The notes under the pieces: generated by a model
The model's database searches: none
What the model saw: the letters and a program-made list of their open reading frames with translations, nothing else
What the model was told of the DNA's origin: nothing
In this document: one piece after another, positions 1-6,610 of the stretch
Layout of the letters: each line of letters starts with the position of its first letter
Position numbering within the stretch: the stretch's first letter is position 1
Source: Promethearchaeota archaeon
Lineage (GTDB): Archaea; Asgardarchaeota; Lokiarchaeia; Sigynarchaeales; SOKP01
Direction of reading: 5' to 3'
Length of the DNA: 12,102 nucleotides
NCBI GenBank assembly: GCA_014729315.1
Contig: WJKD01000303.1
Span: forward strand, 1-12,102
Program-made: the position numbers and the translations under genes

Positions 1-163
1 AAATTTTAATTATCAAATTTAGGTTATAAAAAAATTCTTTTCATTAAAACATTATTCTTTAATTATTAATCTAAAAGCTAGATTATTAGTCATTTTACAA
101 ACAAAAATAAAGACAATATTTTTTAACTAATATCATTTATTATAATTTTTTAATCTCTTAGCT

Positions 164-1462
164 CTATAAATAACCATAAATTAAATCGATTAAGAATTCA
201 GAAATATAAAAGATTCCCAATAGAAAATTAATTAAGATATACAAAGATATTAGAGCACCGTACCAAAAAAATCTATTAAGATTACTGGTATAAACTTTGT
301 TACCTAAAATGTTACTTAACTCATGAAGTCCGAGGGCAGAAAAAACAAGCATGAAGGGGAAAAGCATAAAAATAACTCTATACTGGGGAAATAAAGCGGG
401 TGGAACACTAAAAAATTGCATAACGTTGGGGATAAGCATAATTAAAAAATAATAAAATGCAAATTTTAATATATTCTTGTCATTTTCTTTAATAAAACCA
501 AATATAAAGAAGAGATAGTTCAAGTTAAATGCGATAAGAATAATTACAATATTATGATCGTCTGTAAGGATTTGAAATAAATCTAACAGAGTTCTTGATG
601 TACTCCTTAATTCTCTAATTCCTAGACCGATTACTATCCAAATTAACAGGGGTAAAACGGAAATAGTTATACTGATTATCATCTTACTAAGATTTTTGAG
701 CTCATTTTTAACCCAATTTCCATTCTCATTTCTAAGATCTTCCATAAAAATATAGAGATAAATTGCGATTAAATTGAAAATTGCTGTCTCCCTTATTAGA
801 ACTCCTATAGCTGTTATCAAACCTGCCAAAAGATAATTTTTAAGAGATAATCTATTTCCTAAATATTCATTACTTCCTTTCAAGGCCCAATACTCCTTAA
901 TCGGAGGGATTAAATAACGAAGTATCAAAGCAGAAATAAAAAAAGCACCTGCATCGGTCATACAACCTGCTCCTACAACTAACATGGTAAAGGAACAAGA
1001 AAATAGAAGTGCGGAAGTAAATGCAATTAAAATATTATAACCTAATTTTTTGACGAAAGAATAGAACAAGAATACCGTGCTCATGTAAAAAATAGAATTA
1101 ATTAAAGAAAAACCGATTTCAAGAGGAATTTTAAAAATAAAATATAGAATAGCTGCTAAAGCAGGAATTAGAGGTCTTTTAAAAAACGCATAATAGGCAT
1201 AAGAAGCAAATGGTCCATGTTTGGCATAAAATTGGTTAAGAGTCATCTTTCCAAGTAATATTCGCGATAAATCAAGATAAAATATCGGATCTGTCTCTAG
1301 TTTTTCATGTCTCCCGAAATGAAGTATAATTTGAATCAATGTGACAATAAATAGAACCCAAATAAGTCTTTTTTCAGATCTTCTTAAATATTCGTACGCC
1401 CTCTTGGAGATGTTATTGAGAAATTTAAAAATTAAGGATATTATATGCGTTATATTTATCAC
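164..1462 (-). CDS. Polytopic membrane protein, probable GT-C (GT39/ArnT-like) glycosyltransferase
   Basis: A 432-residue protein with about 11 hydrophobic segments, the first at residues ~33-50 and others spread to the C-terminus. The layout suits the GT-C fold, which moves sugars from lipid-phosphate donors on the outer face of the membrane. A short loop after helix 1 carries an acidic motif (TDPIFYLDL, ~57-65) where GT39 enzymes have their catalytic Asp. KRPLIPAL (~93-100) resembles the family's KPPL motif, and a helix with GLITAIGVLIRETA (~215-228) resembles the ArnT/PMT core. The start is GTG at 1462; an in-frame stop lies three codons upstream, so no longer start exists. It is divergent from truA across 136 bp. 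The first 44 codons lie between two inverted repeats (1330-1357 and 1449-1473). Membrane nature is certain; the enzyme class is inferred from weak motifs, and another membrane protein family remains possible. Confidence 0.6.
   Translation of the reverse strand: MINITHIISLIFKFLNNISKRAYEYLRRSEKRLIWVLFIVTLIQIILHFGRHEKLETDPIFYLDLSRILLGKMTLNQFYAKHGPFASYAYYAFFKRPLIPALAAILYFIFKIPLEIGFSLINSIFYMSTVFLFYSFVKKLGYNILIAFTSALLFSCSFTMLVVGAGCMTDAGAFFISALILRYLIPPIKEYWALKGSNEYLGNRLSLKNYLLAGLITAIGVLIRETAIFNLIAIYLYIFMEDLRNENGNWVKNELKNLSKMIISITISVLPLLIWIVIGLGIRELRSTSRTLLDLFQILTDDHNIVIILIAFNLNYLFFIFGFIKENDKNILKFAFYYFLIMLIPNVMQFFSVPPALFPQYRVIFMLFPFMLVFSALGLHELSNILGNKVYTSNLNRFFWYGALISLYILINFLLGIFYISEFLIDLIYGYL
1330..1357 (+). 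repeat. Inverted repeat, copy 1 (inside membrane-protein gene)
   Basis: The plus strand at 1330-1344 reads TTTGAATCAATGTGA, an exact reverse-complement match to 1459-1473. After a 3-base insertion the similarity continues: TAAATAGAAC (1348-1357) against TAAATATAAC (minus strand 1458-1449), 9 of 10 identical. A weak outward extension (ATAA) is also shared if a 2-base gap is allowed. In the minus-strand gene this copy encodes the end of the first membrane helix (VTLIQ). Confidence 0.8.
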
Positions 1463-1473
1463 ATTGATTCAAA
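1449..1473 (-). repeat. Inverted repeat, copy 2 (over the membrane-protein start codon)
   Basis: This is the partner of 1330-1357 in opposite orientation, and it contains the GTG start codon (1462-1460) of the minus-strand membrane-protein gene. The two copies bound a 144-bp segment. Because each copy carries both a GTG and, on its other strand, TTGATTCAA in coding register, flipping the segment would rejoin the same reading frame. Confidence 0.8.
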
Positions 1474-1481
1474 AATTATGT

Positions 1482-1491
1482 TATTTAAATA
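1482..1491 (-). promoter_or_regulatory. Putative TATA box (box A) of the membrane-protein gene
   Basis: TATTTAAATA is a perfect palindrome centred about 24 bases upstream of the GTG at 1462. Archaeal box A normally lies 25-30 bases upstream of the transcription start, so the transcript would begin at or next to the start codon. The AT-rich background makes chance matches common. Confidence 0.4.
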
Positions 1492-1598
1492 GTATAATTG
1501 AAAAAAAAATAAATGATTTTCTCATCAAAAATAAATATTGATAATTAATATCAAGATTATAATAACGTTCTAAATTATTCTAAGATTCGGGTTTTAAA

Positions 1599-2441
1599 AT
1601 GAAGGAGCAAAGATTTCTTTTTAAATTCTATTATATTGGAACTAAGAAATATTATGGATCGCAAAGACAAAAGAACTTATTAACTATCGAAGGATCTTTA
1701 ATCGAAGTTTTAAAGACCTTAAAATATATAAATTCAATTAGGGATTCGGATGTTGAATTCGCAAGTAGGACAGATCGGGGTGTTTCTGCTCTTGGAGCTG
1801 CGTTAACTTTTGTTCCTTTAAGAAAACCTTATTTAATTGAGATAAATTCTATGCTTCCTAAAGAAATTGGTATATGGGCATACGCTAAAGTTCCGAAAAA
1901 TTTTTTATCCCGGTATAATGCAATTTTTCGTCATTATAAATACCTCGTTCCAATACCAGATAGAGATAATGGTGGAAGAGGATTAGATTTCAAATTGATG
2001 CAAAAAGCGCGTAAGATTCTGCTGGGAACACATAATTTTTTGAACTTTTCCAAAAAAGGCAAGAAAGAAGTCAAAACAATAAGAACTATAGATTTTATCG
2101 ATATTAGAAGAAGAGGCAAATATTTAATTTTTGATTTTAAGAGTAGAGCTTACTTACGACAGCAAATCAGAAGGATGGTCAAAAAAATAATGGAATTGGG
2201 ATTGGGAGAGATATCTTACGATGACTTCTTAAGTTTATTAGATGCTTCAAAATACATTTCTTACGAACCAGCAGATCCAACTGGTTTAGTATTATGGAAC
2301 ATTGAATATGATAAGTCAATAATTTTCAAAATAGATCCAAAATCTTTTGATAGGATGAACAAATACTTTCTAAATCAGAAAAGAGCTTATCATCATAAGT
2401 ATGAATTATTTAAAACCCTTCAAGAGAACGATATTAGCTAG
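1599..2441 (+). CDS. truA: tRNA pseudouridine synthase A (TruA)
   Basis: This enzyme isomerises uridine to pseudouridine in the anticodon arm of tRNAs (positions 38-40 in characterised TruA/Pus3 enzymes). At 280 residues it has the usual archaeal/bacterial length. The N-terminal FYYIGTKKYYGSQRQ matches the family's YDGT..YGWQRQ motif. ASRTDRGVSALG (~55-66) contains the catalytic Asp, D59. RHYKYLVP, the NFSK...RTI block and RAYLRQQIRRMV are the later family motifs, and the chain ends with the PTGLVLWNIEYD core plus a basic tail. The start is ATG, with no clear Shine-Dalgarno. The last 36 bp overlap the convergent clamp-loader gene. Identification is secure. Confidence 0.95.
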   Translation: MKEQRFLFKFYYIGTKKYYGSQRQKNLLTIEGSLIEVLKTLKYINSIRDSDVEFASRTDRGVSALGAALTFVPLRKPYLIEINSMLPKEIGIWAYAKVPKNFLSRYNAIFRHYKYLVPIPDRDNGGRGLDFKLMQKARKILLGTHNFLNFSKKGKKEVKTIRTIDFIDIRRRGKYLIFDFKSRAYLRQQIRRMVKKIMELGLGEISYDDFLSLLDASKYISYEPADPTGLVLWNIEYDKSIIFKIDPKSFDRMNKYFLNQKRAYHHKYELFKTLQENDIS

Positions 2442-3377
2442 TAAAGCTTGCAATTGGATTTCTTCCGTTCCTCCTTGGCTAAGTCTATACTCGTATTCAG
2501 CTAACAATTTTGAAAGCTTAATTTTTTGAGTTTCAGAAACATTTAGGTCGTAAATTTCTCTATGAAGATTTTTTATTATGTTCCTCCCCGAAAGACCGTA
2601 TTCTTTTACTAAATCTTTCAATAATTTGACAGATAGTTGAAGTTCCCCTTCAATGGCAGTGTTCAAGATATTTTTGATTTTATCGGGAGGTACTTCTCCC
2701 GCAACCCTAAAAATGATTTCTTGGTCTATTTTTTTTGAAATTGTTCCACAAGATTGCAGATAGTTAATTGCTCTTCGACAATCTCCTCGAGAAACTTCGA
2801 CCAATGCTGTTAATCCATTTGGCTCAAGGGAAATTTCTTCCCTTTCAGCAACCATCTTAACTCTTTCTTTAATATCATCATTGCTTAAAGGTGCAAATCT
2901 GAACACCACGCATCTGGATTGTATTGGTGGAATGATCTTATTTGAATAATTACAGATTAGAATCATTCGACAGTTTTTAGTATATTTTTCCATTGTTCTC
3001 CTTAGAGCTTGTTGCGCAGGAGCAGTCATATTATCTGCCTCGTCTAATATCAATATTTTAAATGCAATATCAACTGGTGGTCGAGCTTTAGCAAAATCTT
3101 TTATATAGGTTCTAATAACATCAATACCTCTAGCGTCAGAAGCATTTAATTCTAAGTATGTGTTATTTACTTCCATCTTTCTTCCATATAAATCTCTTAC
3201 CATTGCTAACGCTGAAGTTGTCTTTCCTGTCCCTGCTGGTCCTGCAAAGATTAAATGTGGCATTGACCGATCTTCAATGAACTTTTTTAATCTCTGAATG
3301 ATTTCTTTTTGATTAACTACATCATCTAAAGAACGAGGACGATATTTCTCGACCCATGGACGATTATCTAAGGACAT
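2406..3377 (-). CDS. rfcS: Replication factor C small subunit (clamp loader ATPase)
   Basis: This is the small subunit of the archaeal clamp loader, which uses ATP to open the PCNA ring and place it on primed DNA. The first residues (NRPWVEKYRP) are the RFC box typical of small subunits. Walker A is GPAGTGKTT (46-54, K52), NASD lies at 78-81, Walker B is LILDEAD (109-115), a sensor-1 Asn lies near 143, and the SRC arginine-finger motif is at 154-156. The AAA+ lid and the collar-forming helical C-terminus complete 323 residues, the normal length. I place the start at ATG 3377; an in-frame TTG three codons upstream (3386) would add only three residues before the conserved N-terminus. No inteins interrupt the gene, although RfcS genes often carry them. 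The 3' end overlaps truA. Confidence 0.95.
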   Translation of the reverse strand: MSLDNRPWVEKYRPRSLDDVVNQKEIIQRLKKFIEDRSMPHLIFAGPAGTGKTTSALAMVRDLYGRKMEVNNTYLELNASDARGIDVIRTYIKDFAKARPPVDIAFKILILDEADNMTAPAQQALRRTMEKYTKNCRMILICNYSNKIIPPIQSRCVVFRFAPLSNDDIKERVKMVAEREEISLEPNGLTALVEVSRGDCRRAINYLQSCGTISKKIDQEIIFRVAGEVPPDKIKNILNTAIEGELQLSVKLLKDLVKEYGLSGRNIIKNLHREIYDLNVSETQKIKLSKLLAEYEYRLSQGGTEEIQLQALLANIVLLKGFK

Positions 3378-3482
3378 TTTTTTCAAATTTACTCAATTAA
3401 TTAATGATAATTTATTGTAATAACTATTAAGAATTAAATTTTCTTAATTGTTATTAACTAAAAAAGCAAAGTGAAATAATTT

Positions 3483-3487
3483 AGGAG
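3483..3487 (+). promoter_or_regulatory. Shine-Dalgarno site of enolase
   Basis: AGGAG lies six bases before the enolase ATG. It is the clearest ribosome-binding site in the window and indicates that this mRNA has a 5' leader, unlike several neighbours with a TATA-like element too close to the start codon to leave one. Confidence 0.7.
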
Positions 3488-3493
3488 ATAAAT

Positions 3494-4801
3494 ATGGTTG
3501 ACTTTAAAATCACTAAAATAAAATCTAGATGGATATTAGATTCAAGAGGGAATCCAACCGTGGAGACCGATGTGTATTCCGGAGATTTAATTGGGAGGGC
3601 CGCTGTTCCATCGGGCGCTTCAACTGGCGTCTTAGAAGCCCTTGAATTAAGAGATGATGGTAAAGATTTCATGGGAAAACATGTGACCAAAGCTGTCGCA
3701 AATGTTAATAATATAATTGCCAAAAAATTAATAGGATATGATGTTAGAGAACAGGTAAAGATCGACGAGGAAATGATAAGTCTGGATGGTACTGAGAATA
3801 AAAGTGAACTCGGAGCTAACGCAATACTATCTGTTTCTTTAGCTAACGCTAAGCTAGCTGCAATATTATCAAGTAAACCTCTTTTTTCATATTTGTACGA
3901 ACTAAGTTATAATAAGCGTCGAAAGGATTTCCTCCTTCCACTTCCATGTTGTAATATCTTAAATGGAGGGGAACACGCTGGAAATAATCTTTCGATACAA
4001 GAATTTATGATTTTGCCTGTAGGAGCCAATACCTTTTCAAAAGCTATAAAATCAGTTTCTGAGATTTATCACAACCTAAAGAACATTTTAGAAAAGAAAT
4101 ATGGAAAAACAGCCGTTAATGTTGGAGACGAAGGTGGTTTTGCACCAAACATGTCAAACACAAGAGAAGCGTTGGATGCTATCATCGAAGCAATTGAAAA
4201 AGCATCCTATGAGAGGGGTATTTATTTTCAAATTGGACTTGACGCAGCAGCGAGCGAATTTTATAAAGAGGATTTATATTATATTGATGGAAAAAAACTT
4301 ACGGGAGATAATTTAACTGAATATTATTTGGAATTATTAAAAGAGTATCCATTAATTAAATCCATAGAGGATCCCTTTGACGAAAAAGATTTTAAACATT
4401 TTTCTGAGTTAACTAATAAAGTAGACGATTCAATCCAAATCGTTGACGATGATTTAACAGTGACAAATATCGACATTCTTGAAAGAGCAATAGAAGAAAA
4501 AGCAGGAAATGCGTTATTATTGAAAGTTAATCAAATCGGAAGTCTAACCGAGGCGATAAAGGCAGCTAAAATGGCGTTTGAAAATGGATTTAATGTGATG
4601 GTATCTCATCGATCAGGTGAAACAGAAGATACTTTCATTGCAGACTTAGCAGTAGGGCTATGTTCGGGACAAATAAAGTCAGGCGCGACTTGTAGGAGCG
4701 ATAGATGTGCAAAATATAATCAAATTCTCAGAATTGAGGAATTTTTAGGAGGAAACGCAAATTATCCTAAGAAATTTGATTCTTGGAAAAATTATCAATA
4801 A
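3494..4801 (+). CDS. eno: Enolase (phosphopyruvate hydratase)
   Basis: Enolase interconverts 2-phosphoglycerate and phosphoenolpyruvate in glycolysis and gluconeogenesis. At 435 residues it is full length. The mobile loop SGAST is at 40-44, HAGN at 161-164, IQEF with E170, catalytic E213 in GDEGGFAP, metal-binding D250 (GLDAAASE), E292 (IEDPFDE) and the Asp cluster at 318-320, catalytic base K344 in KVNQIG, SHRSGE at 371-376 and K395 in the QIKSGA motif. Two positions differ from the usual consensus: VDDDL instead of VGDDL (D318) and SGATCRSDR instead of TGAPCRSER. Neither touches a catalytic residue. It starts with ATG behind a good Shine-Dalgarno and is convergent with the downstream methylase, 25 bp away. 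Confidence 0.97.
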   Translation: MVDFKITKIKSRWILDSRGNPTVETDVYSGDLIGRAAVPSGASTGVLEALELRDDGKDFMGKHVTKAVANVNNIIAKKLIGYDVREQVKIDEEMISLDGTENKSELGANAILSVSLANAKLAAILSSKPLFSYLYELSYNKRRKDFLLPLPCCNILNGGEHAGNNLSIQEFMILPVGANTFSKAIKSVSEIYHNLKNILEKKYGKTAVNVGDEGGFAPNMSNTREALDAIIEAIEKASYERGIYFQIGLDAAASEFYKEDLYYIDGKKLTGDNLTEYYLELLKEYPLIKSIEDPFDEKDFKHFSELTNKVDDSIQIVDDDLTVTNIDILERAIEEKAGNALLLKVNQIGSLTEAIKAAKMAFENGFNVMVSHRSGETEDTFIADLAVGLCSGQIKSGATCRSDRCAKYNQILRIEEFLGGNANYPKKFDSWKNYQ

Positions 4802-4826
4802 AAATTCAGTGGAGGCCGTTTTAAAC

Positions 4827-5471
4827 CTATTTTTCCTTTTTAGTAAATCTAAATACATTTATATCGATTTCTTTTCTTCTTTTTGTGTGAAAAGGAAAGC
4901 TTTTCTCTAAATACATTTTATAAGGAAACACATAATCTACTTTCCATCCAAAATCTAAGGCGAAATTAGCGATAAAATTATATACTTTTTTATTTGCTAA
5001 ATGAATAGAATATATAATTTCAGAAAAAGAAAAAGCTGTTCTTAGGAACACTCGATCTGCTTTCTTTTTTTGGACACCGAACGGTGGATTCATTATAGTA
5101 GTTATCTTATAATCTCTAATAGAGGGAACCTTAGAGATTTCTAAATTTTTAACATCTGTACAAATAGGAAAAATTTTATCTCTTAAATTCAAGTTTGCGA
5201 TGTTTTTGTTAAGAATTTCTAAAGCGCTTATGTCGATATCAACGCTTAATACGCATGCTGATTGCAATAGAGCACTTATTATCGATAATCTTCCCGAACC
5301 AGCGCCTAAATCGAAAACGATTTTATTTGAGATGTCGTCAAATTCAAACCCCGCGAAAAATACTATGTCAACTGCACAAGCAGCGTCGATAGCATATTGT
5401 TCTAATTCTACTTTTGGGCTTTTAAATGTTTCTGTGGTTTGAATAAGGTAAATTAATTCACTTTTTTTAAT
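4827..5471 (-). CDS. METTL5-like RNA N6-adenine methyltransferase (non-canonical start)
   Basis: This is a Rossmann-fold SAM-dependent methylase of the METTL5 family. Eukaryotic METTL5 makes m6A in 18S rRNA together with TRMT112; the archaeal members are predicted rRNA methylases. Read from ATT at 5471 it has 214 residues, close to human METTL5. The N-terminus has FKSPKVELEQY (16-26), matching the family's F.KPK..LEQY motif. The SAM loop is DLGAGSG (54-60), the acidic residue after strand 2 is D78 (VDID), and the catalytic N6-adenine motif NPPFG is at 128-132, followed by a basic C-terminal half. The open frame runs up to a stop at 5508-5510 and holds no ATG, GTG or TTG before codon 69 (TTG at 5267), which would remove the SAM-binding loop. 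ATT 5471 or ATA 5474/5477 is therefore the likely start, unless the assembly has an error. Family assignment is strong; the start is inferred. Confidence 0.85.
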   Translation of the reverse strand: MKKSELIYLIQTTETFKSPKVELEQYAIDAACAVDIVFFAGFEFDDISNKIVFDLGAGSGRLSIISALLQSACVLSVDIDISALEILNKNIANLNLRDKIFPICTDVKNLEISKVPSIRDYKITTIMNPPFGVQKKKADRVFLRTAFSFSEIIYSIHLANKKVYNFIANFALDFGWKVDYVFPYKMYLEKSFPFHTKRRKEIDINVFRFTKKEK

Positions 5472-5496
5472 TATTATCGCCGAAAAAGTCCCATTT

Positions 5497-5504
5497 TTTA
5501 TAAA
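5497..5504 (-). promoter_or_regulatory. Putative TATA box of the METTL5-like gene
   Basis: TTTATAAA is centred about 24-30 bases upstream of the ATA/ATA/ATT triplets (5477-5469) where the family alignment places the N-terminus. This spacing fits a transcript that begins at the proposed non-canonical start. The element is palindromic and could also read toward Csl4 on the plus strand. Confidence 0.4.
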
Positions 5505-5593
5505 TCTTTATGCTTAAATTTAATTGCATTATTTAATAATATTTACTTAAACACGATTCAAATCGAGAAAAAAATCGATAATCTCTGATTCTT

Positions 5594-6190
5594 ATGGAAA
5601 AAAAATCAGTTAAAAACAAGGACATCGTTCTTACTGGTCAGTATCTTGGAGTGGTCGAAGAATTTTTGCCCAACGATATATCCACCTATATAGAAAATGG
5701 AGAAATTCATGCAACAAAATCAGGTATGATAAATATTGACAATAAACGGAACATTGATATCCTAACCCACCAAGAAAAAGATAGAAAAACGGTTAAAATT
5801 GGAGACATAGTCTTAGGCACTATTGTTTTTATGAGAAAGTATAGTGTAGGTATTAATTTTTATACTATTAATAGTAAACTTCATTTTAACTCCTCCTATT
5901 TTGGAAATATACATGTTTCTCAAATTGCAAATAGATTTATTGAGAAAATAACAGATGCATTTCAGTTAACAGATATTGTTAGAGCAAAGGTTATTGAACA
6001 AAATGTGAACGAATATAATTTGAGCACTGTTGGAAAAGAGTTTGGTGTTGTTCATTCTGATTGTTCGATTTGTGGTACGACGCTTCAGAAAATTGGTTTT
6101 AATAAGTTAAGATGTCCTTTATGTGGAAATCTCGAAAAGAGAAAAATCGCAAGCGATTATGGCGATGTTGAAGAAAGTTTACGATTTTAA
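5594..6190 (+). CDS. csl4: Exosome RNA-binding subunit Csl4
   Basis: Csl4 forms part of the cap of the archaeal exosome, where it binds RNA, recruits DnaG in characterised archaea and feeds substrates to the Rrp41/Rrp42 ring. At 198 residues it is of typical length. The N-terminal domain (~10-50) begins with the family pattern GQYLGVVEEFLPNDISTY. An S1 RNA-binding domain follows (~65-145; KIGDIVLGTI...IHVSQI). The C-terminal zinc ribbon has CSIC (157-160) and CPLC (174-177), four intact cysteines. ATG start, divergent from the METTL5-like gene across ~120 bp. It is followed by a T-run and then a small unknown gene and rpoL. Csl4, RpoL and this type of methylase are often neighbours in archaea. 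Confidence 0.93.
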   Translation: MEKKSVKNKDIVLTGQYLGVVEEFLPNDISTYIENGEIHATKSGMINIDNKRNIDILTHQEKDRKTVKIGDIVLGTIVFMRKYSVGINFYTINSKLHFNSSYFGNIHVSQIANRFIEKITDAFQLTDIVRAKVIEQNVNEYNLSTVGKEFGVVHSDCSICGTTLQKIGFNKLRCPLCGNLEKRKIASDYGDVEESLRF

Positions 6191-6203
6191 TAAGCAACCG
6201 AAG

Positions 6204-6210
6204 TTTTTTT
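6204..6210 (+). terminator. T-run after csl4
   Basis: Seven T residues begin 13 bases after the csl4 stop, with further T-rich sequence to ~6222. This is consistent with archaeal intrinsic termination, which needs only oligo-dT on the non-template strand. Confidence 0.45.
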
Positions 6211-6254
6211 ATTTTAATTTTTAACTCTTAATTACAATCTATCAAGAATGAAAA

Positions 6255-6264
6255 AGTTATACTA
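6255..6264 (+). promoter_or_regulatory. Putative TATA box of the 73-residue gene
   Basis: AGTTATACTA is centred about 25 bases before the ATG at 6285. With the T-run upstream, this suggests the small gene has its own promoter and is not only read through from csl4. Confidence 0.35.
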
Positions 6265-6284
6265 AAAAGAGAGATTTAATAATA

Positions 6285-6506
6285 ATGCCAAAAGGAGGAA
6301 AAAAGATATTACGGTTCTATAATAACACTGGTTCCTTAGAATGTGTAATCCAATTTTTAGAACAAATTCAAAAAAAAGTTAACTATATTGATTTAAACGC
6401 AACCGTTGATGGAAAGGATATAAAAATTACCCTATACGGCTCTAGAGATCTTCAGTATTTAGCGATAGAGAGGATAAGAGATTTGGCTGATTCTTTATTA
6501 GGTTGA
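6285..6506 (+). CDS. Small conserved-looking protein of unknown function between csl4 and rpoL
   Basis: I do not recognise the family of this 73-residue protein. From the sequence I predict beta (KILRFYNN, 7-14), alpha (~16-31), a beta hairpin (~33-51, YIDLNATVDGKDIKITLYG) and a final alpha helix (~53-72). This is a compact beta-alpha-beta-beta-alpha order like ferredoxin-like or KH-like RNA-binding folds. A basic start (MPKGGKK) precedes strand 1. There are no membrane segments, and a single Cys (C20) argues against a metal site. Codon use and composition match the neighbours, and the start is an ATG with a weak GAGAG upstream. Its place between an exosome subunit and an RNA polymerase subunit suggests a role in RNA metabolism, by context only. 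Confidence 0.75.
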   Translation: MPKGGKKILRFYNNTGSLECVIQFLEQIQKKVNYIDLNATVDGKDIKITLYGSRDLQYLAIERIRDLADSLLG

Positions 6507-6512
6507 GCGCTA

Positions 6513-6518
6513 TTTTTT
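6513..6518 (+). terminator. T-run after the 73-residue gene
   Basis: Six T residues begin six bases after the stop codon, in a less AT-rich surround. This is a short candidate for archaeal oligo-dT termination before the rpoL promoter. Confidence 0.3.
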
Positions 6519-6577
6519 CCCATAGAGAAAACAAAACCAAAAAACTAATATTTTATATTTCATTTAGAGATCTAAGT

Positions 6578-6587
6578 CTTTATACTT
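6578..6587 (+). promoter_or_regulatory. Putative TATA box of rpoL
   Basis: CTTTATACTT is centred about 28 bases before the rpoL ATG at 6611. A GGAG at 6599-6602 lies eight bases from that ATG, so a very short leader with a Shine-Dalgarno is also possible. Confidence 0.4.
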
Positions 6588-6610
6588 CCTAATAGTTTGG
6601 AGTTTAAGTG

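Noticed and set aside
1341..1541. Plus-strand open frame of 66 codons antisense to the start of the membrane-protein gene
   Set aside because: It has no family resemblance and extends into AT-rich intergenic DNA. Its first part makes sense only as the alternative N-terminus if the 1330-1473 segment inverts, so it is treated there and not as a separate gene.
3378..3386. TTG start for the clamp-loader small subunit
   Set aside because: The ATG at 3377 directly precedes the conserved NRPWVEKYRP block; the TTG would add only three residues.
4827..5267. Short version of the methylase starting at TTG 5267 (146 residues)
   Set aside because: It lacks the SAM-binding loop and the conserved N-terminus, both clearly encoded just upstream in the same frame.
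5554..5565. Small dyad CGATTCAAATCG upstream of csl4
   Set aside because: Five-base arms are too short to separate from chance, and its position does not fit a box A or a known operator.
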